Positions 46,073 to 59,300 of a stretch of 64,000 bases of DNA are shown here, one piece after another; position 1 is the first letter of the stretch; every line of letters begins with the position of its first letter. The stretch lies in assembly GCA_963989245.1 (NCBI GenBank), contig OZ022355.1, positions 24,616,809 to 24,680,808 of the forward strand, in the 5' to 3' direction. The position numbers were made by a program, and so were the translations under genes. This DNA comes from Nansenia antarctica (lineage: Eukaryota > Chordata > Actinopteri > Argentiniformes > Microstomatidae). The notes under the pieces were generated by a model. It was not told the origin of the DNA and made no database searches. It saw only the letters and a list, made by a program, of their open reading frames with translations.

Positions 46073-47387
46073 CATAATTTATCACGATACAAACATTCTC
46101 TTTTTATTCAGGTCGTTTCAACTTTCTTTCATATTTTCTAGTTTAACTGTCATTCAACATCGCCGTACAGATCACACATGAACCTCAACTTGGATTAGAG
46201 TTTCTCAAATTGGGTTAGGTCCTGAAATCAGTTTGTTAGTCATAGCTTTGAAGCAGGGGAAGACACAACAAACAATCATTTGGTGTCAAGCATCACACAT
46301 GTTCCTCCTGCTACTGCAGTCGATAGGTCAAGAGTCATTCAGTTCGTAAGGGATGCGTTTACAAATGTCTCTGATTGATAGTTCAGGGTTTCTATGTCAT
46401 CTGGGACATTACCGCCCTAGACTGGGTCGTGTGCCTGGACTTGCGTCTCGTTTGGTCGTCGGTCATTCTAAGGGATAGTGGATCTGAAGAATTCTTCACC
46501 GGGTTTGAGACGTAATTCACTAACTGAAAAACCCCTTTGTAGCCCGGGCTTCCACCACCACCCGTCGTTCGAGGGAACAATGTCACCCTCCCTCAATGGC
46601 CCTTGTGCATCTCGTTCTGCGATCTTGACAGCAGTTGAGATGCTCAGCAGCACCCCAAATGGTTCAACCCACCGCGGGCTGCCAGTGTTCTCCTTCCATC
46701 TCGTCGATGAGGATCTGGTCAGGTTGTATTCTCGATCCTGTAGGGTTAGGTTTCCGGTTCCTGTTTCCTGAAACAGAAATGTCTGGCAGATAATTTGTTC
46801 TGGCTATTTCCTGTTTCCTAAATAGCTGTCCACGTGGCCAGTGTGTTTTCCGTTTCTGCCAAATCTGCTTTACATATAACGATGAATTGAGTATCAAAGA
46901 CCCCAATTGAAATATGTACTTTCATGTCACTTGCTTCTGCAAATCTTCTAATAAAGTTTTCAATCAATCAATCAATACTTCCCTAATGTCGTCTACTATG
47001 GGTAGTCTAATCTCCCATTTACTATTTCAAATTCATTAATTTCATTTATTTCATTCATTTCATTCATTCATTCATATCAAACCCATAGGTCTCAATTTTA
47101 TTGTCATGTGTGTTTCCATTAGAGAAACACTCTTCAATGTCCAGGTGTTTGGACACTGTGTTTGATCAATTCGTTCACGAAATGTGCGCCATTATCACTA
47201 TATTTTTTTATTTATTTTTTATTGTGTAATTATATACGTGAAAATGTGCGTTAACTCCTGTCAATCATCATTTCCCTGCTTTTTGATACATGTCATTAAA
47301 AAGACCATGTATCAAATTAGCTGCTGTTTGTAATACAATTTTCCCATCTATTCCAAATTCTGTCATTCGTCAAAATTCACTCTGAGT
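46073..47387 (-). other. LTR element interior, non-coding part
   Basis: There is no recognisable gag or pol. Minus-strand frames at 46392-46906 overlap in three frames and could be a decayed coding region. A plus-strand AATAAAGTTTTCAATCAATC tail at about 46951-46976 suggests a smaller retroelement nested here. Repeats of CATTCATTT lie at about 47035-47075. Confidence 0.4.
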
Positions 47388-48057
47388 CTCTCTCTCCCTC
47401 TCTCTCTGTCTCTCTCTCTCTCTCCTACACAGCGAGGGGCAGAGATAAGACCTCAAGGCCATGGTGCTGCTGCCAGCCTTTAAACCTCTCTTGCTCTCCT
47501 AGTCTCCTCTCCTCGTCTCCTCTACTCGTCTCCTAGTCTCCTCTACTCGTCTCCTAGTCTCCTAGTCTCCTCTACTCCTCTACTAGTCTCCTAGTCTCCT
47601 CGTCTCCTCTCCTAGTCTCCTAGTCTCCTCGTCTCCTCTCCTTGTCTCCTAGTCTCCTCTCCTCGTCTCCTCTTCTCGTCTCCTAGTCTCCTAGTGTCCT
47701 CTACTCCTCTACTAGTCTCCTAGTCTCCTCTCCTCGTCTCCTCTACTCGTCTCCTAGTCTCCTCTACTCCTCTACTAGTCTCCTAGTCTCCTCGTCTCCT
47801 CTCCTTGGTTCCTAGTCTCCTCTACTCGTTTCCTAGTCTCCTCGTCTCCTCTCCTTGGTTCCTAGTCTCCTCGTCTCCTCTCCTAGTCTCCTAGTCTCCT
47901 CTACTCCTCTACTAGTCTCCTAGTCTCCTCTCCTCGTCTCCTCTACTCGTCTCCTAGTCTCCTCTACTCCTCTACTAGTCTCCTAGTCTCCTAGTCTCCT
48001 CTCCTCCTCTACTAGTCTCCTAGTCTCCTCTCCTCGTCTCCTCTTGCTTTCTCTCCT

Positions 48058-48090
<33 letters not shown>

Positions 48091-48237
48091 TATCTCTTAC
48101 TCAAACACACACATACACTCTTCAAATAGCCCCCACCCTGTGGCCTTCTCCTCTGCTCTCTCCTGCTTTCTCTCTCTCTCTCCTGCTTTCTCCTGCTTTC
48201 TCTCCTTCTCTCTCTCTCCTCACCCTCGTCCTTAAAC
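47388..48237. repeat. CT microsatellite and TCTCCTAGTCTCCTC minisatellite in LTR element
   Basis: A CT-rich run (47388-47427) is followed by more than 500 bp of 5-bp-based repeats (TCTCC, TAGTC, TCGTC, TACTC) at about 47500-48042, then more CT-rich DNA. On the element strand it is almost pure purine. The region 48238-48966 contains a partial internal repeat (ACACTCTTCAAATAGCCCCC at about 48115 and 48412) but no gene. Confidence 0.85.
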
Positions 48238-48966
48238 AACTTTAACATTTCTCTCTCTCTTCACTTCTTGCCCTGTCTTTTCTTTTATAGCTGAAACCAC
48301 TTCCCTGTAGTTTAAACACAACCATACACACGTCTGTGATTAGTTGAGTCCTCTCATTTCTCTCTCTGTTCCTCACTCTCACACTCTCTTATCTCTTACA
48401 CACACACATACACTCTTCAAATAGCCCCCACCCTGTGGCCTTCTCCTCTGCTCTCTCTGTCACACACACTCTCTCACACAGTTCATAGTTTCAGTTCCAT
48501 TCTTAGTCTGCTGTTTACCTAACACGAAAAGGATATTCATTTATCTTTCAAAGTGGATTCCTTTCGTATGTCAAACTACTCCACAGTCTAATTTCCATTA
48601 GTCTACTGTTTACATAGCATAAAAAGATATTCATCTGTCTTTTAAAGTGGATTCTTTTGCATGTCAAACAACTCCTGTTTTGTACAATTTAGGATAGATA
48701 GACTTATTCATTTCGATTGCAATCTTTCTTTTTCTATTATAATTCACTTTCATTCCTAGTTTCTATATTTACCGGTCTTTGTTGCTTATGTCTTGGTCTG
48801 GATCTCGTCAGCCGTCCTTTTGGAGGAGAAAGGTTCGACATCTAACGTTACCGGCCTGGAGCGAATTCAACGTTCCAGGACTTTGTCCGGGTTCGCTCGA
48901 TCCCGGGCTGTTGCAACAGACTGTCGGCGTTGTCGAGTCTTCTTCCCCCATCAGGCGACCTTGAGA

Positions 48967-48983
48967 TCCGGCTCGAAGGACCA
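48967..48983 (-). other. Primer binding site, tRNA-Tyr type
   Basis: TCCGGCTCGAAGGACCA, three bases inside the right LTR, is the 3' end of eukaryotic tRNA-Tyr including CCA. The element strand therefore carries a 17-nt perfect complement. This fixes the orientation as minus. Confidence 0.85.
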
Positions 48984-48986
48984 CAA

Positions 48987-49539
48987 TGTCCGGGTGTTTT
49001 GGTTCTGGTCTTAAATGCCATATTCTATTCGGCTTGGTTGTAATGCAAGCCATGCTTAACCCGTCGCTAGTTCAAACAGACCATAGACTTAAAACAACAA
49101 AGAGACACGGAGTTCATCATGATCGCCATTCTCTTGTAAGGAGCATGAATGTGAAGTCTCCCCCTAGAGACTCCGAATTCAGACTGCCTTTCATTGCAAG
49201 GAGCAGGTCATTTATTCTTAACAGAAAGGCACACATGTGGTTCAGTTCTCATACAGAATGGAAAGGGGGGTGTTTGTTCAGAACTAATCATTTAACAGAC
49301 GTGGCCGTTGGGCGACCAAAACCTGTTTTCGAATGGGTGAGGAAAAGTTCATGGATCTGATAAGAGGGGAGAGAAGGGGCTCAGGGACAAAATGGGTGAA
49401 TCAATAACAGAGCTAAGAGATAGGCTGTACAAAATTTACACAGTGTTAATCCTGTTTGAACCTTCACAGAATTATATAGAGTATTTAACATTATGTTTTA
49501 ACCTTATTTAACATTCTGAAAACATTTTCAAACCTATCA
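48987..49539 (-). repeat. LTR, right copy (5' LTR of the element)
   Basis: 553 bp, same ends. In element orientation it begins TGATAGGTTTG and ends CCCGGACA. Confidence 0.93.
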
Positions 49540-49880
49540 GTTTTCCACTGAGCCCATGGTGCTTCTGGGCCAGGTGGAGGGGCTTCAGTGGGGTTAGGGT
49601 TAGGGTTCCTCTAGGCATGCTAAAAAACATACTAAACATCTAGTAAAATCAAATTTTACGAAAGGTGTCATTTTCAAGATGGCTGTCGCGATCTTCAAAT
49701 GGCTATATCTCCACTTCTGTACAACTTAGACAGGTAGGGTTGGTGTCTAACCCTAGGTTTTATGGGTCAAGGAATACAATTCAATCAGTGAAATTACCAT
49801 TAGTTAATTCTTTTTTAACAAATCATATATGGGAATTGATTTCACCATTCAAATCAGCATGAATGTAAACTATTACTGTA

Positions 49881-50138
49881 GACAGACAGACTGTTAGCTG
49901 GTACAGATAGACAGACATACTGTTAGCTGGTACAGACAGACAGACTGTTAGCTGGTACAGATAGACAGACAGACTGTTAGCTGGTACAGACAGACAGACA
50001 GACAGACTGTTAGCTGGTACAGATAGACAGACAGACTGTTAGCTGGTACAGACAGACAGACAGACAGACTGTTAGCTGGTACAGATAGACAGACAGACTG
50101 TTAGCTGGTACAGATAGACAGACAGACTGTTAGCTGGT

Positions 50139-50176
<38 letters not shown>

Positions 50177-50582
50177 TGTTAGCTGGTACAGACAGACAGA
50201 CTGTTAGCTGGTACAGGTAGACAGACAGACTGTTAGCTGGTACAGACATACAGACAGACTGTTAGCTGGTACAGACAGACAGACAGACTGTTAGCTGGTA
50301 CAGACAGACAGACAGACAGACAGACTGTTAGCTGGTACAGACAGACAGACTGTTAGCTGGTACAGGTAGACAGACAGACTGTTAGCTGGTACAGACATAC
50401 AGACAGACTGTTAGCTGGTACAGACAGACAGACAGACTGTTAGCTGGTACAGATAGACAGACAGACTGTTAGCTGGTACAGACATACAGACAGACTGTTA
50501 GCTGGTACAGACAGACAGACAGACTGTTAGCTGGTACAGACAGACAGACAGACAGACTGTTAGCTGGTACAGATAGACAGAC
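49881..50582. repeat. CAGA minisatellite, unit 4
   Basis: About 702 bp, the longest complete copy in the window. Its left part has additional TAGACAGACAGA blocks. Confidence 0.9.
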
Positions 50583-50683
50583 ACTGCGTGACTATCGCTT
50601 ACAGCTGTTGTTTCATGTGGTGCTGTTGATTTTCTCTTGGTTTTTCGGTGGACTGAATTGGTCCCCAGCATCTGGTCAGAGGT

Positions 50684-51063
50684 GTCCAGGGGGGGAGGGG
50701 GGGTGGCAGGGTTAGGGGAGGTTGTATGCATGTCCAGGGGGGGGGGGGGGGTGGCAGGGTTAGGGGAGGTTGTATGCATGTCCAGGGGGGGGGGGGGGGG
50801 GGGGGGGGGTGGCAGGGTTAGGGGAGGTTGTATGCATGTCCAGGGGGAGAGGGGGGGTGGCAGGGTTAGGGGAGGTTGTATGCATGTCCAGGGGGAGAGG
50901 GGGGGTGGCAGGGTTAGGGGAGGTTGTATGCATGTCCAGGGGGGGAGGAGGGGTGGCAGGGTTAGGGGAGGTTGTATGCATGTCCAGGGGGGGAGGGGGG
51001 GTGGCAGGGTTAGGGGAGGTTGTATGCATGTCCAGGGGGAGAGGGGGGGTGGCAGGGTTAGGG
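50684..51063. repeat. G-rich minisatellite, unit 4
   Basis: About eight copies, including the longest G-run in the window (about 24 G, around 50785-50809). Confidence 0.92.
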
Positions 51064-51238
51064 AGAACAGGTAGGTTTTGAGGTGGGATTTAAAAGTGGA
51101 GAGTGAGGGTGAGTCTCTGAGTGGTGCTCTGGACTGCTCCATATGTGTAACACACCACCGTATAACAGTGTGTTTTATCTCACTGTAACCTGCACGGCAT
51201 GTTTTTTGCACAACCCGACTATTACGTGAACTTGCCAT
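51064..51238 (-). pseudogene. LINE RT C-terminal fragment, unit 4
   Basis: Unit 4 copy, matching unit 1 in this stretch. Confidence 0.55.
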
Positions 51239-51616
51239 AATAATGTTGATTACATACGTTGATGTGCATTCTGCGGCTACTCCCTAAGCCTATTCTATCA
51301 TTGTTGATTTGCATTCTGCTATTGTTGATTGTGTTTTAGATCCTGCTTATTTAATTATTGATGTTGTATTCTGCTGCCATGCAGAATGAACATAGAACTT
51401 TCGTCCCGAAGAATTAAGGTTACATACACTGGTTCAGAAGACATCGGTGGTTCGTAATCGTGGCGGTTTGCGACCAACTTGAGGCGCATTACCGCCACCT
51501 ACCGGACTGTGTTTGAACGTTAGATTTGACAGGGAAAACTTAAAGATGAAAGAAATAAACGAAATGGGGGGGGTGTTAAATCCTGTCTATCAACCCAGTG
51601 TCTTTCAAATACTGTA

Positions 51617-51814
51617 TTAACTGACAACAGTCATATCTGTGCTATTATATATTCCATAAATTAACTGATGAATCATGAAAATAATATCCTCTCTGCAAGA
51701 TTTCAAAGATCTAATACTAGACAATGCTGCCCAGCTGTCCGAAGCTATTAATGCATTATTTACCCTGTTCTCTACCAACCATTCTAATGCTGTCAAAATG
51801 TCTAGAAGCTCCAC
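51617..51814 (-). pseudogene. RNase H fragment, unit 4
   Basis: Unit 4 copy, with the same translated sequence. Confidence 0.55.
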
Positions 51815-52029
51815 TGTGTATACTGAAAAATGATCGGTGGTTCTTTTTTAAATTCCTGCCTTATATAATAATAATAATAATAATAATACATTTATTTTAT
51901 AAGGCGCCTTTCATGGCACAAGGTCGCCGTACAATATGAGGGAGAAATACTGCAGCTCCTGAACGTCCTGTCTCTGGGTCTTTTGACCCATCTGTAAAAA
52001 TTAGAGCCTTATCACTATAGTGCAGACCA

Positions 52030-52085
<56 letters not shown>

Positions 52086-52227
52086 GCTTTATTTATATAG
52101 CGCTTGTCCTGCAAACGTTGCAGCTCAAAGTGCTTTAATCATTATATAATCTAAAAAAAAAATTTGTGTAATTTAAAGGCAATATTAAAAGAATGGGGTT
52201 TTATAATGATAATTTAATTATTTAGTC

Positions 52228-54579
52228 CAGTGGTCTTCAACCGGGGGTCCGCGACCCCTAGGGGGTCCGCAGAGGTACTGCAGGGGGTCCGCCAAATTTT
52301 TTCCGAACAATTTAAAATTTTCACCAAAATAATTTGTGACAATTAAAAAATATAACAAAAGTTATATTGAGTAAACTACAAGCATTAATAGGCAATAATA
52401 AGCTACTTTTGACAAAAAACTATTTACAATAAAAATGTACTATTTACTATTTGCATTATGGGTAATGACCCGATCACACTGTTGAAGCTGAGTGTTGATT
52501 AAACTGGTTGAGTTAAACGTGCGAAAGTTGTCCGAGTCCAATAATTATATTATAACTTCACATTATTAGTTACTACTATTAATTAGTGAAGCAGGATGGA
52601 TACATTTGTAACAGTAACGAGACCTCGAGCTCGAGATCCAACGGCTAGGCCTACTCCTTCCACCTCGGCCCCAGCAGCGCCTGCCCCAGGGGCAGATAAA
52701 CGCAAAAGTCCCGAAAATATTCAGAAGTGCACCTAAAGTTTGGATTTACTTTCAAAGAAACCGAATGAGTGGAATTTCCGGTGTGTGTTGTTTGTGCTGC
52801 GACGCTCTCAAACGAAAGCATGAAGCCATCAAAGCTGCAACGACACTTGGAGACGAATCATGGCCACTTACAAGATAAAGCACTGGACTACTTTCAGGCT
52901 CGTCTGCACTCTCTCCAAGGCCAACAGACAATGATAAGAAAATCTGCGAAAGTCGGTGAGCTTGCTTTGAAAGCCTCATATCAAGTTGCTCTTCGCAACT
53001 TCGCGTTGCCCAGTGTAAAAAGCCATACACAATTGCAGAAGATTTGATATTGCCTGCGGCCACTGATATGTGCAAGACCATGTTTGGGAATGATGGATAT
53101 GCAGAAAAGTTGAAGACTATCCCATTGTCAGACACAACAATTGCTCGGCGAATTGGTGAATGGCATCGGATGTGAGGGTGCAGTTAATTTGAGAAATTAC
53201 AAACGGCGGAGGCATTTGCACTCCAATTGGATGAATCAGTGGACATGTCCAAAGACGCACAGCTCTTGGCATTTGTGCGCTTTGTTGACCAAGACGAAAT
53301 GTGTGAAGAGTTCTTGTTTTGTAAGAAGCTTCCTGAACGCACAACAAGTGCTGACATTTTCAAAGTGATTGATGACTTTCTCTGTGAAAATGACGTACGT
53401 TGGGCAAAGTGTGTCGCGGTGTGTACCGACGGTGCGCGCGCTATGACTGGGCAAAAGAGTGGACTGATGGCGCTTGTCAGAAAAGTCGCCCCCAAAGTGA
53501 TGTGGACTCACTGCATGCTGCACAGAGAATCCCTCGCCGCTAAAGAAATGAGTGCTGAGTTTGCCGATGTTATGGACACTGTTGTAAAGGCTGTAAATGT
53601 TATTAAGAAGAGTGCCCTACAAACTCGCCTCTTCGCTTCTTTATGCGCCGCTACAGGAGAGGAACACACAGCGCTCCTTTACCATTCAGAAGTCAGATGG
53701 CTTTCCCGTGGATCCGTATTGGCACGAGTATTTGAATTACGCACAGCTATCCACGAATTTCTAATTGGCCAAAACCGCGCGGAGCTGGCTGCGCATTTCA
53801 TTGACAATGCCTGGGTCTTTAAACTGGCATATCTGGCGGACGTTTTCGCAGAGTTGAACCGGCTGAACAGTTCTATGCAGGGCCGCAATACACACGCCAT
53901 TCAGCTGTATGATAAGACAAGCTGTGTACCACCCAGCAGGGCCAGTCATCTCACTGAGGTAAGCATACCTGACTTCCTGAAGCTAAATGTTTAATTGTTG
54001 AATAATAATAATAATAATAATAGAAAATATAAGCCTCATCAACAATAATAATGATAATAATAACCAATAATAATTATGCATGAACGTTTTATCAATCATA
54101 AACACATATAGGTTAATAACCCAGTAATTAGCCTGTTACTTATTAATTTTCCCTTGTGACCTGACCCCCTGCCTGTCTGCCGACTACTTCTCCTGTCTGA
54201 CCCCCTGCCTGTCTGCCGACTACTCCACCTGCCTGCCGACCATTCTTCCTGCTTGATTCCCCACCTGTCTGCCGACCCTTCCTCCTGCCTGACCTCCCGC
54301 CTGCCTGATGACCCACCTGCCCCTGTCCACCTGTGCCCCTGCACCTGTCCCATCAGCCTTGTTACTAGAAATAAACCTTTATTATTTAACTCGTACCTGT
54401 TCACCTGTGTCTGCGTTTGGGTCCTACCTCTGGTCGTGACAAAATAGGTTAATAAGGTGAATACAGTTATTATAGGCCTTAAAGTGTGACATTTTAAAAA
54501 ATGTATTACATGTGGGGGTCCCTGGTCTGGTTGTCTCTCGTCCAAGGGGTCCTTGGGCTGAAAAGGTTGAAGACCCCTG
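52228..54579 (+). mobile_element. Defective hAT DNA transposon, unit 4
   Basis: Unit 4 copy in the same target site, flanked by ATTTAGTC. Its transposase carries one more frameshift than the other copies. Confidence 0.93.
52596..53994 (+). pseudogene. hAT transposase pseudogene with extra frameshift, unit 4
   Basis: Unit 4 copy with the shared lesions plus a one-base T insertion in a T-run at about 53188-53190 (TTAATTTGAG for TTAATTGAG). This shortens the core frame to 53227-53994. Confidence 0.88.
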
Positions 54580-55333
54580 ATTTAGTCATTTAAAGGCTAT
54601 ATTAAAAAGATGGGTTTTTAGTCTTGACTTGAACATATTTGCTGAGGTTGCATCCCTAATGTAAACTGGCAGTGCATTCCACAATCTGGGTGTATAACAT
54701 GAGAATGCAGCCTCACCAAATCTCTTCTTTATATAGTTCTGTGCTACATTACCAGGATGTGCATATTTGGACTTCTTTCGCAGTTCTTGTTGTATACATC
54801 TACTAGTGGATTCACAAATAACCAAGGTGGAATAATTGAATGTGGACCTGCAGGACTATACGGTGGATTATTATCTAAGTCATATCGTTTCGCTATTGTA
54901 TTCCCTATTCATCCAAAACTCACATAAGTCAGTCTTATTATACTCCCCAACAATCTTGTATAATAGGCTTAGTAGGATGTGAACTATTCTGAGCTTGTAA
55001 ATGAACCCAGTATGCTGACGTCACACGAGAAGTCAAGGCCAATTAACGAACCCTCACCCACCTTGTCTACACGCGCTCCGCCGCTACGCACACGCGCTCC
55101 GCCGCTACGCACACGCGCTCCGCCGCTACGTACACGCGCATCGCCGCTACGTACACGCGCATCGCGAAAGAATCCATCCCGTTCTCCTCCTCAAACGATC
55201 CCTCAAAGTCAAATCATTAAACTTGCTTTTAATCTTTAACTATTTTCATTGTTGTTTTTACTGACTGTGCTTTTGTTTGACTTGTTATGGATCTATTTTC
55301 TCTCGTGGAGTGTAGTGTGTCTGAGTACTGATA

Positions 55334-55334
<1 letters not shown>

Positions 55335-55367
<33 letters not shown>

Positions 55368-55696
55368 TATTATTATAATTATAATAATAATAATAACGTT
55401 TTATTTGTATAGCACTTGTCCTGCAAACGTTGCAGCTCAAAGTTCTCCAATCAAATAACCATCATTTTAATATTTAGTCATTTAAAGGCAATATTAAAAA
55501 TATGGGTTTTTAGTCTTGACTTGAACATATTATGTGCTGAGGTTGCATCCCTAATGTAAACTGGCAGTGCATTCCACAATCTGGGTGCATAAAATGAGAA
55601 TGCAGCCTCACCAAATCTCTTCTTTTGTTCATGTGGTACACAGAGAAAACCAGCGCCAGAAGACCTGAGAGCTCTATTGGGCTGATATGCTAGCAA
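55335..55696 (-). repeat. LINE 3' end fragment B, unit 4
   Basis: Unit 4 copy with a private A-to-T change (PHEQKK for PHVQKK). Confidence 0.65.
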
Positions 55697-55744
55697 AGAA
55701 AAGCGCTATACAAATATATATATATATATATAATATTATGTATG

Positions 55745-55783
<39 letters not shown>

Positions 55784-56090
55784 CTGACATATTAAGGACA
55801 CATTAGGATTTGACTTGTATACATATGAAGAGACATTCCATGTCGGAATACTATAGCAACAGAGGGGTTATGACGCCGTGGAATCTCAAGACAAAGAGAT
55901 GCTATTCTATCACCATTCTACTAGTTGAGAAGAGAAGAGAAGAGAAGAGAGAATTAAGAGTAGAGAAAGTTTGGAAAGCGTTAAGAACATAATAGATAGA
56001 GATAGATAGATAGAGATAGAGATAGTGATAGAGATAGATAGATAGAGATAGATAGAGATAGAGAGTGATAGAGAGTGATAGCGATAGAGA

Positions 56091-56359
56091 ATGTCAGACT
56101 CCGACACGGTATGTTCTACTCTCGTCATTTCTGATAAATACAGAAAGATGTTATATATAGTCATCTAAAGATTATATTGTATGATATTGTAGCGAAAGGG
56201 AATCTTCTAGTGTAACTCGCCCCATGCGGGAGTCGAACCCCGATCTCCCGCATAACCGACGGCCCCGCTAACCACTATACCAAGAGAGTTAACTAGTGGT
56301 TAGCGCGGCCGTCGGTTATGCGGGAGATCGGGGTTCGACTCGACGCTATATAAGTCTGC

Positions 56360-56391
<32 letters not shown>

Positions 56392-59300
56392 AGATATTGG
56401 CTTGAATTATGCTGTTGCATGGTGTGCAGATTAACACTTGAGTGAAGTTTAATGTATATAAATGAACTGTAGAGATACTTGATGTTCTACAGTGGATACA
56501 ATGTAGTAATCTGTATACGGTATAGGACAATCTGCTCTGTATACTGCAAGTACATCTAGCTTAGAGTCCTTAGCAACGCTTAGAGTCCTTAGCAACGCTT
56601 AGAGTCCTTAGCAACCCTTAGTCCTTAGCAACGCTTAGAGTCCTTAGCAACGCTTAGAGTCAACTACACCTATATTTATAATATAACCCTGACTAACCAC
56701 TAATACATATATATATATATATATACATATGCCTTGTGAACTGTTTATAGAAATTATAAACGATCTGTTAAACTGTTGAATAAATACCAGTGTCAATAAT
56801 ACATACAGTATACATGCAGACCCTGGTCTCTGTATTCTGTATGGTTGTAAACTCAGACCCTGGTCTCTGTATTCTGTATGGTTGTAAACTCAGACCCTGG
56901 TCTCTGTATTCTGTATGGTTGTAAACTCTGTAAACTCAGACCTTGCTCTCAAAGATACTCCCTGCTAAAATAAAGGTTACATTAAATCTGGGACTCATTG
57001 GAAGTTTTATGTAAAAAAAAAAGAAGAAAATAATAATAATAATAATTCTGCATGTATCAATCCCAGATTGCCCCTTCAAGTCTAATGAGACAGATTCAAA
57101 CTGCTGCTAGTTTTATCCATGAGCCATTCACATGTTCGTGAGCTTAGAATGATCAGGTTCTATCTCCGTTTAGGGCGGTTCAGAGATATTGAGCGTCAAA
57201 GTTTTTACATTCCATTATGTTTTGTGAGATGGAACCTTTGTATTTTATTAATTACTAACTCAAAAATGTCAACATTTTAAAAATAACACCACACAGGCGT
57301 TAATAAACACCTAATGGATCAGATTATGTAAAAAAACTACATTTAGTCAAAAATGGAGATAGAACCTTTTAATTCTAACGTCACGTGTTCACATGTTCTT
57401 ATGTTCACATGTTCAAAAAAGAGTGAGGAATCCCGTGATGAATACAGTGAGAAGACCACCATGTCTCACTCTGACAGTAACACGGTATGTTGTACAGATT
57501 AGGCATTAGAGCAATGCATCTTAATGAAGATATTGTCTTGAAGTATGCTGTTGCATGGCGTGTAGACTGACACTTGAGTGAAGTTTAATGTAAATGAAAC
57601 TGTAAAGATACTTGATGTTCTATAATACAGCTATACAATGTAGTAATGTGTATATGCCTTGTGAACTGTTTATAGAAATTGTAAACAATGTGTCAAAGTG
57701 TTAATATAATATAATACATACAGTATACATGCATATACATATATAATACATACAGTATACATTTATGTACATATATATGCATATTCTTATGTTCACATGT
57801 TCTCATGTTCACATGTTCAAACAAGAGTGAGGAAGACAGTGAGGAAGGTGTGATACCAAGGTTGAAGTTGAAGACAGAAAGCCTGGTGAATCGAATGATG
57901 GAACGATATCAAACGATAATACTACCACTGAATCAAAAGATTAAAGATCAGGAGGTAGTGATTTGGGCGTTACATGAAGAAGTGCTGAAGAGGGATTCAA
58001 CATTCAACATTCAAGATTTATTTATTGATAGAAGGGACAAGGAAAACCTGGGAAAGGAAGAGCGACAGGTGGAGATCCTCCCTGAAAGAGACGCGGAGAA
58101 CACGGTATGTTCTACTCTCGTCATTTCTGATAAATACAGAAAGATATTATATATAGTAATCTAAACATTATATTGTATGATATGATCACTTTTTTTTTAA
58201 ATAAATGCCGGACGCTGGCGTTGCTTGTTCGCCGCTTCTCCGCCCGAAATCTATAGGTGTAATTGCAGTATGCAGAGTAGATTGTCCTACAAAGACACTT
58301 CGATTTAGTAATCTAAAAACTAATTAGACCCCTAGGCTATACTGTCTTTTATCTATATTTTTTTTGTTTCTTTTGATTTTACTACTCGATCTTTTCAGTT
58401 TGTAAAGCGTCTTTGAGTGGCTAGAAAAGCGCTATATAAGTCTGCTATAAGTATTATTATTATTATGAAGTTATTGGCTTGAATTATGCTGTTGCATGGT
58501 GTGCAGATTAACACTTGAGTGAAGTTTAATGTATATAAATGAACTGTAGAGATACTTGATGTTCTACAGTGGATACAATGTAGTAATCTGTATACGGTAT
58601 ATGCCTTATGAACTGTTTATAGAAATTATAAACGATCTGTTAAACTGTTGAATAAATACCAGTGTCAATAATACATAGCTACAGTATACATGCATACCGT
58701 TAAACTGTTCATTTTGACCCAGCATTTGGTAGGGGAAGGCGCTTATTTGCATCAATGATCAATTGCCTAGCTAATTACCTCATTAACCAATTACCTAACC
58801 CCGGGTGTCCTGGGGTTTAGTTTTAATATATATGTAGGCTAGTATATATGTATTATGTTACGGTACATGTGGGAAAACTAGGGTTAGGGTTAGACATGCC
58901 AGCATGTACCAAGTCGACGTAGCACCTAACCCTAACCCTAGTTTTCCCACATGTACCGTAACATACTGTATATATGTATATATAGTATGGATATCTATGC
59001 CCCTCTGCTGGGCCAATCTGCAGAGAGCGTTTCAGTGGGGTGTTCTTGTGCTGAAGCTAGTTTAACGTTTTGATTGAGGACCTCTATGTGTTTGTTTTTG
59101 TCTTGATTGTTTTATAATGTTGTAATTTTGTATTTGTATTCTGTATGGTTGTAAACCCAGACCCTGCTCTCTGTATTCTGTATGGTTGTAAACTCAGACC
59201 CTGGTCTCTGTATTCTGTATGGTTGTAAACCCAGACCCTGGCCTCTGTATTCTGTATGGTTGTAAACTCAGACCCTGGTCTCTGTATTCTGTATGGTTGT

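Larger units (their letters stand above)
45505..49539 (-). mobile_element. Non-autonomous LTR retrotransposon, unit 3 only
   Basis: Two 553-bp direct repeats flank 2,929 bp. The element is bounded by GTTTT on both sides (45500-45504 and 49540-49544). The empty site is seen in units 1 and 2 as GAGAGTTTTCCACTG. Primer site and purine tract place the 5' end at the right, so it is transcribed on the minus strand. The interior has no protease, RT or integrase frame. The longest minus-strand frames are 80 and 61 codons (46664-46906, 46468-46653) and are unrecognised, so replication would need enzymes in trans. Confidence 0.93.
31651..49880 (+). repeat. Tandem array unit 3 (with LTR retrotransposon insertion)
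   Basis: Third unit, 18,230 bp long. Subtracting the LTR retrotransposon and its 5-bp duplication (4,040 bp) leaves about 14,190 bp. It shares with unit 4 a Glu-to-Lys codon change in exon 5, an A-run/T-run difference left of the hAT element, and a T-to-C change just inside the hAT left end. Confidence 0.95.
52033..54825 (-). repeat. LINE 3' end fragment A, split by hAT, unit 4
   Basis: Unit 4 copy: microsatellite 52033-52085, left part to 52227, right part 54580-54825. Confidence 0.65.
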
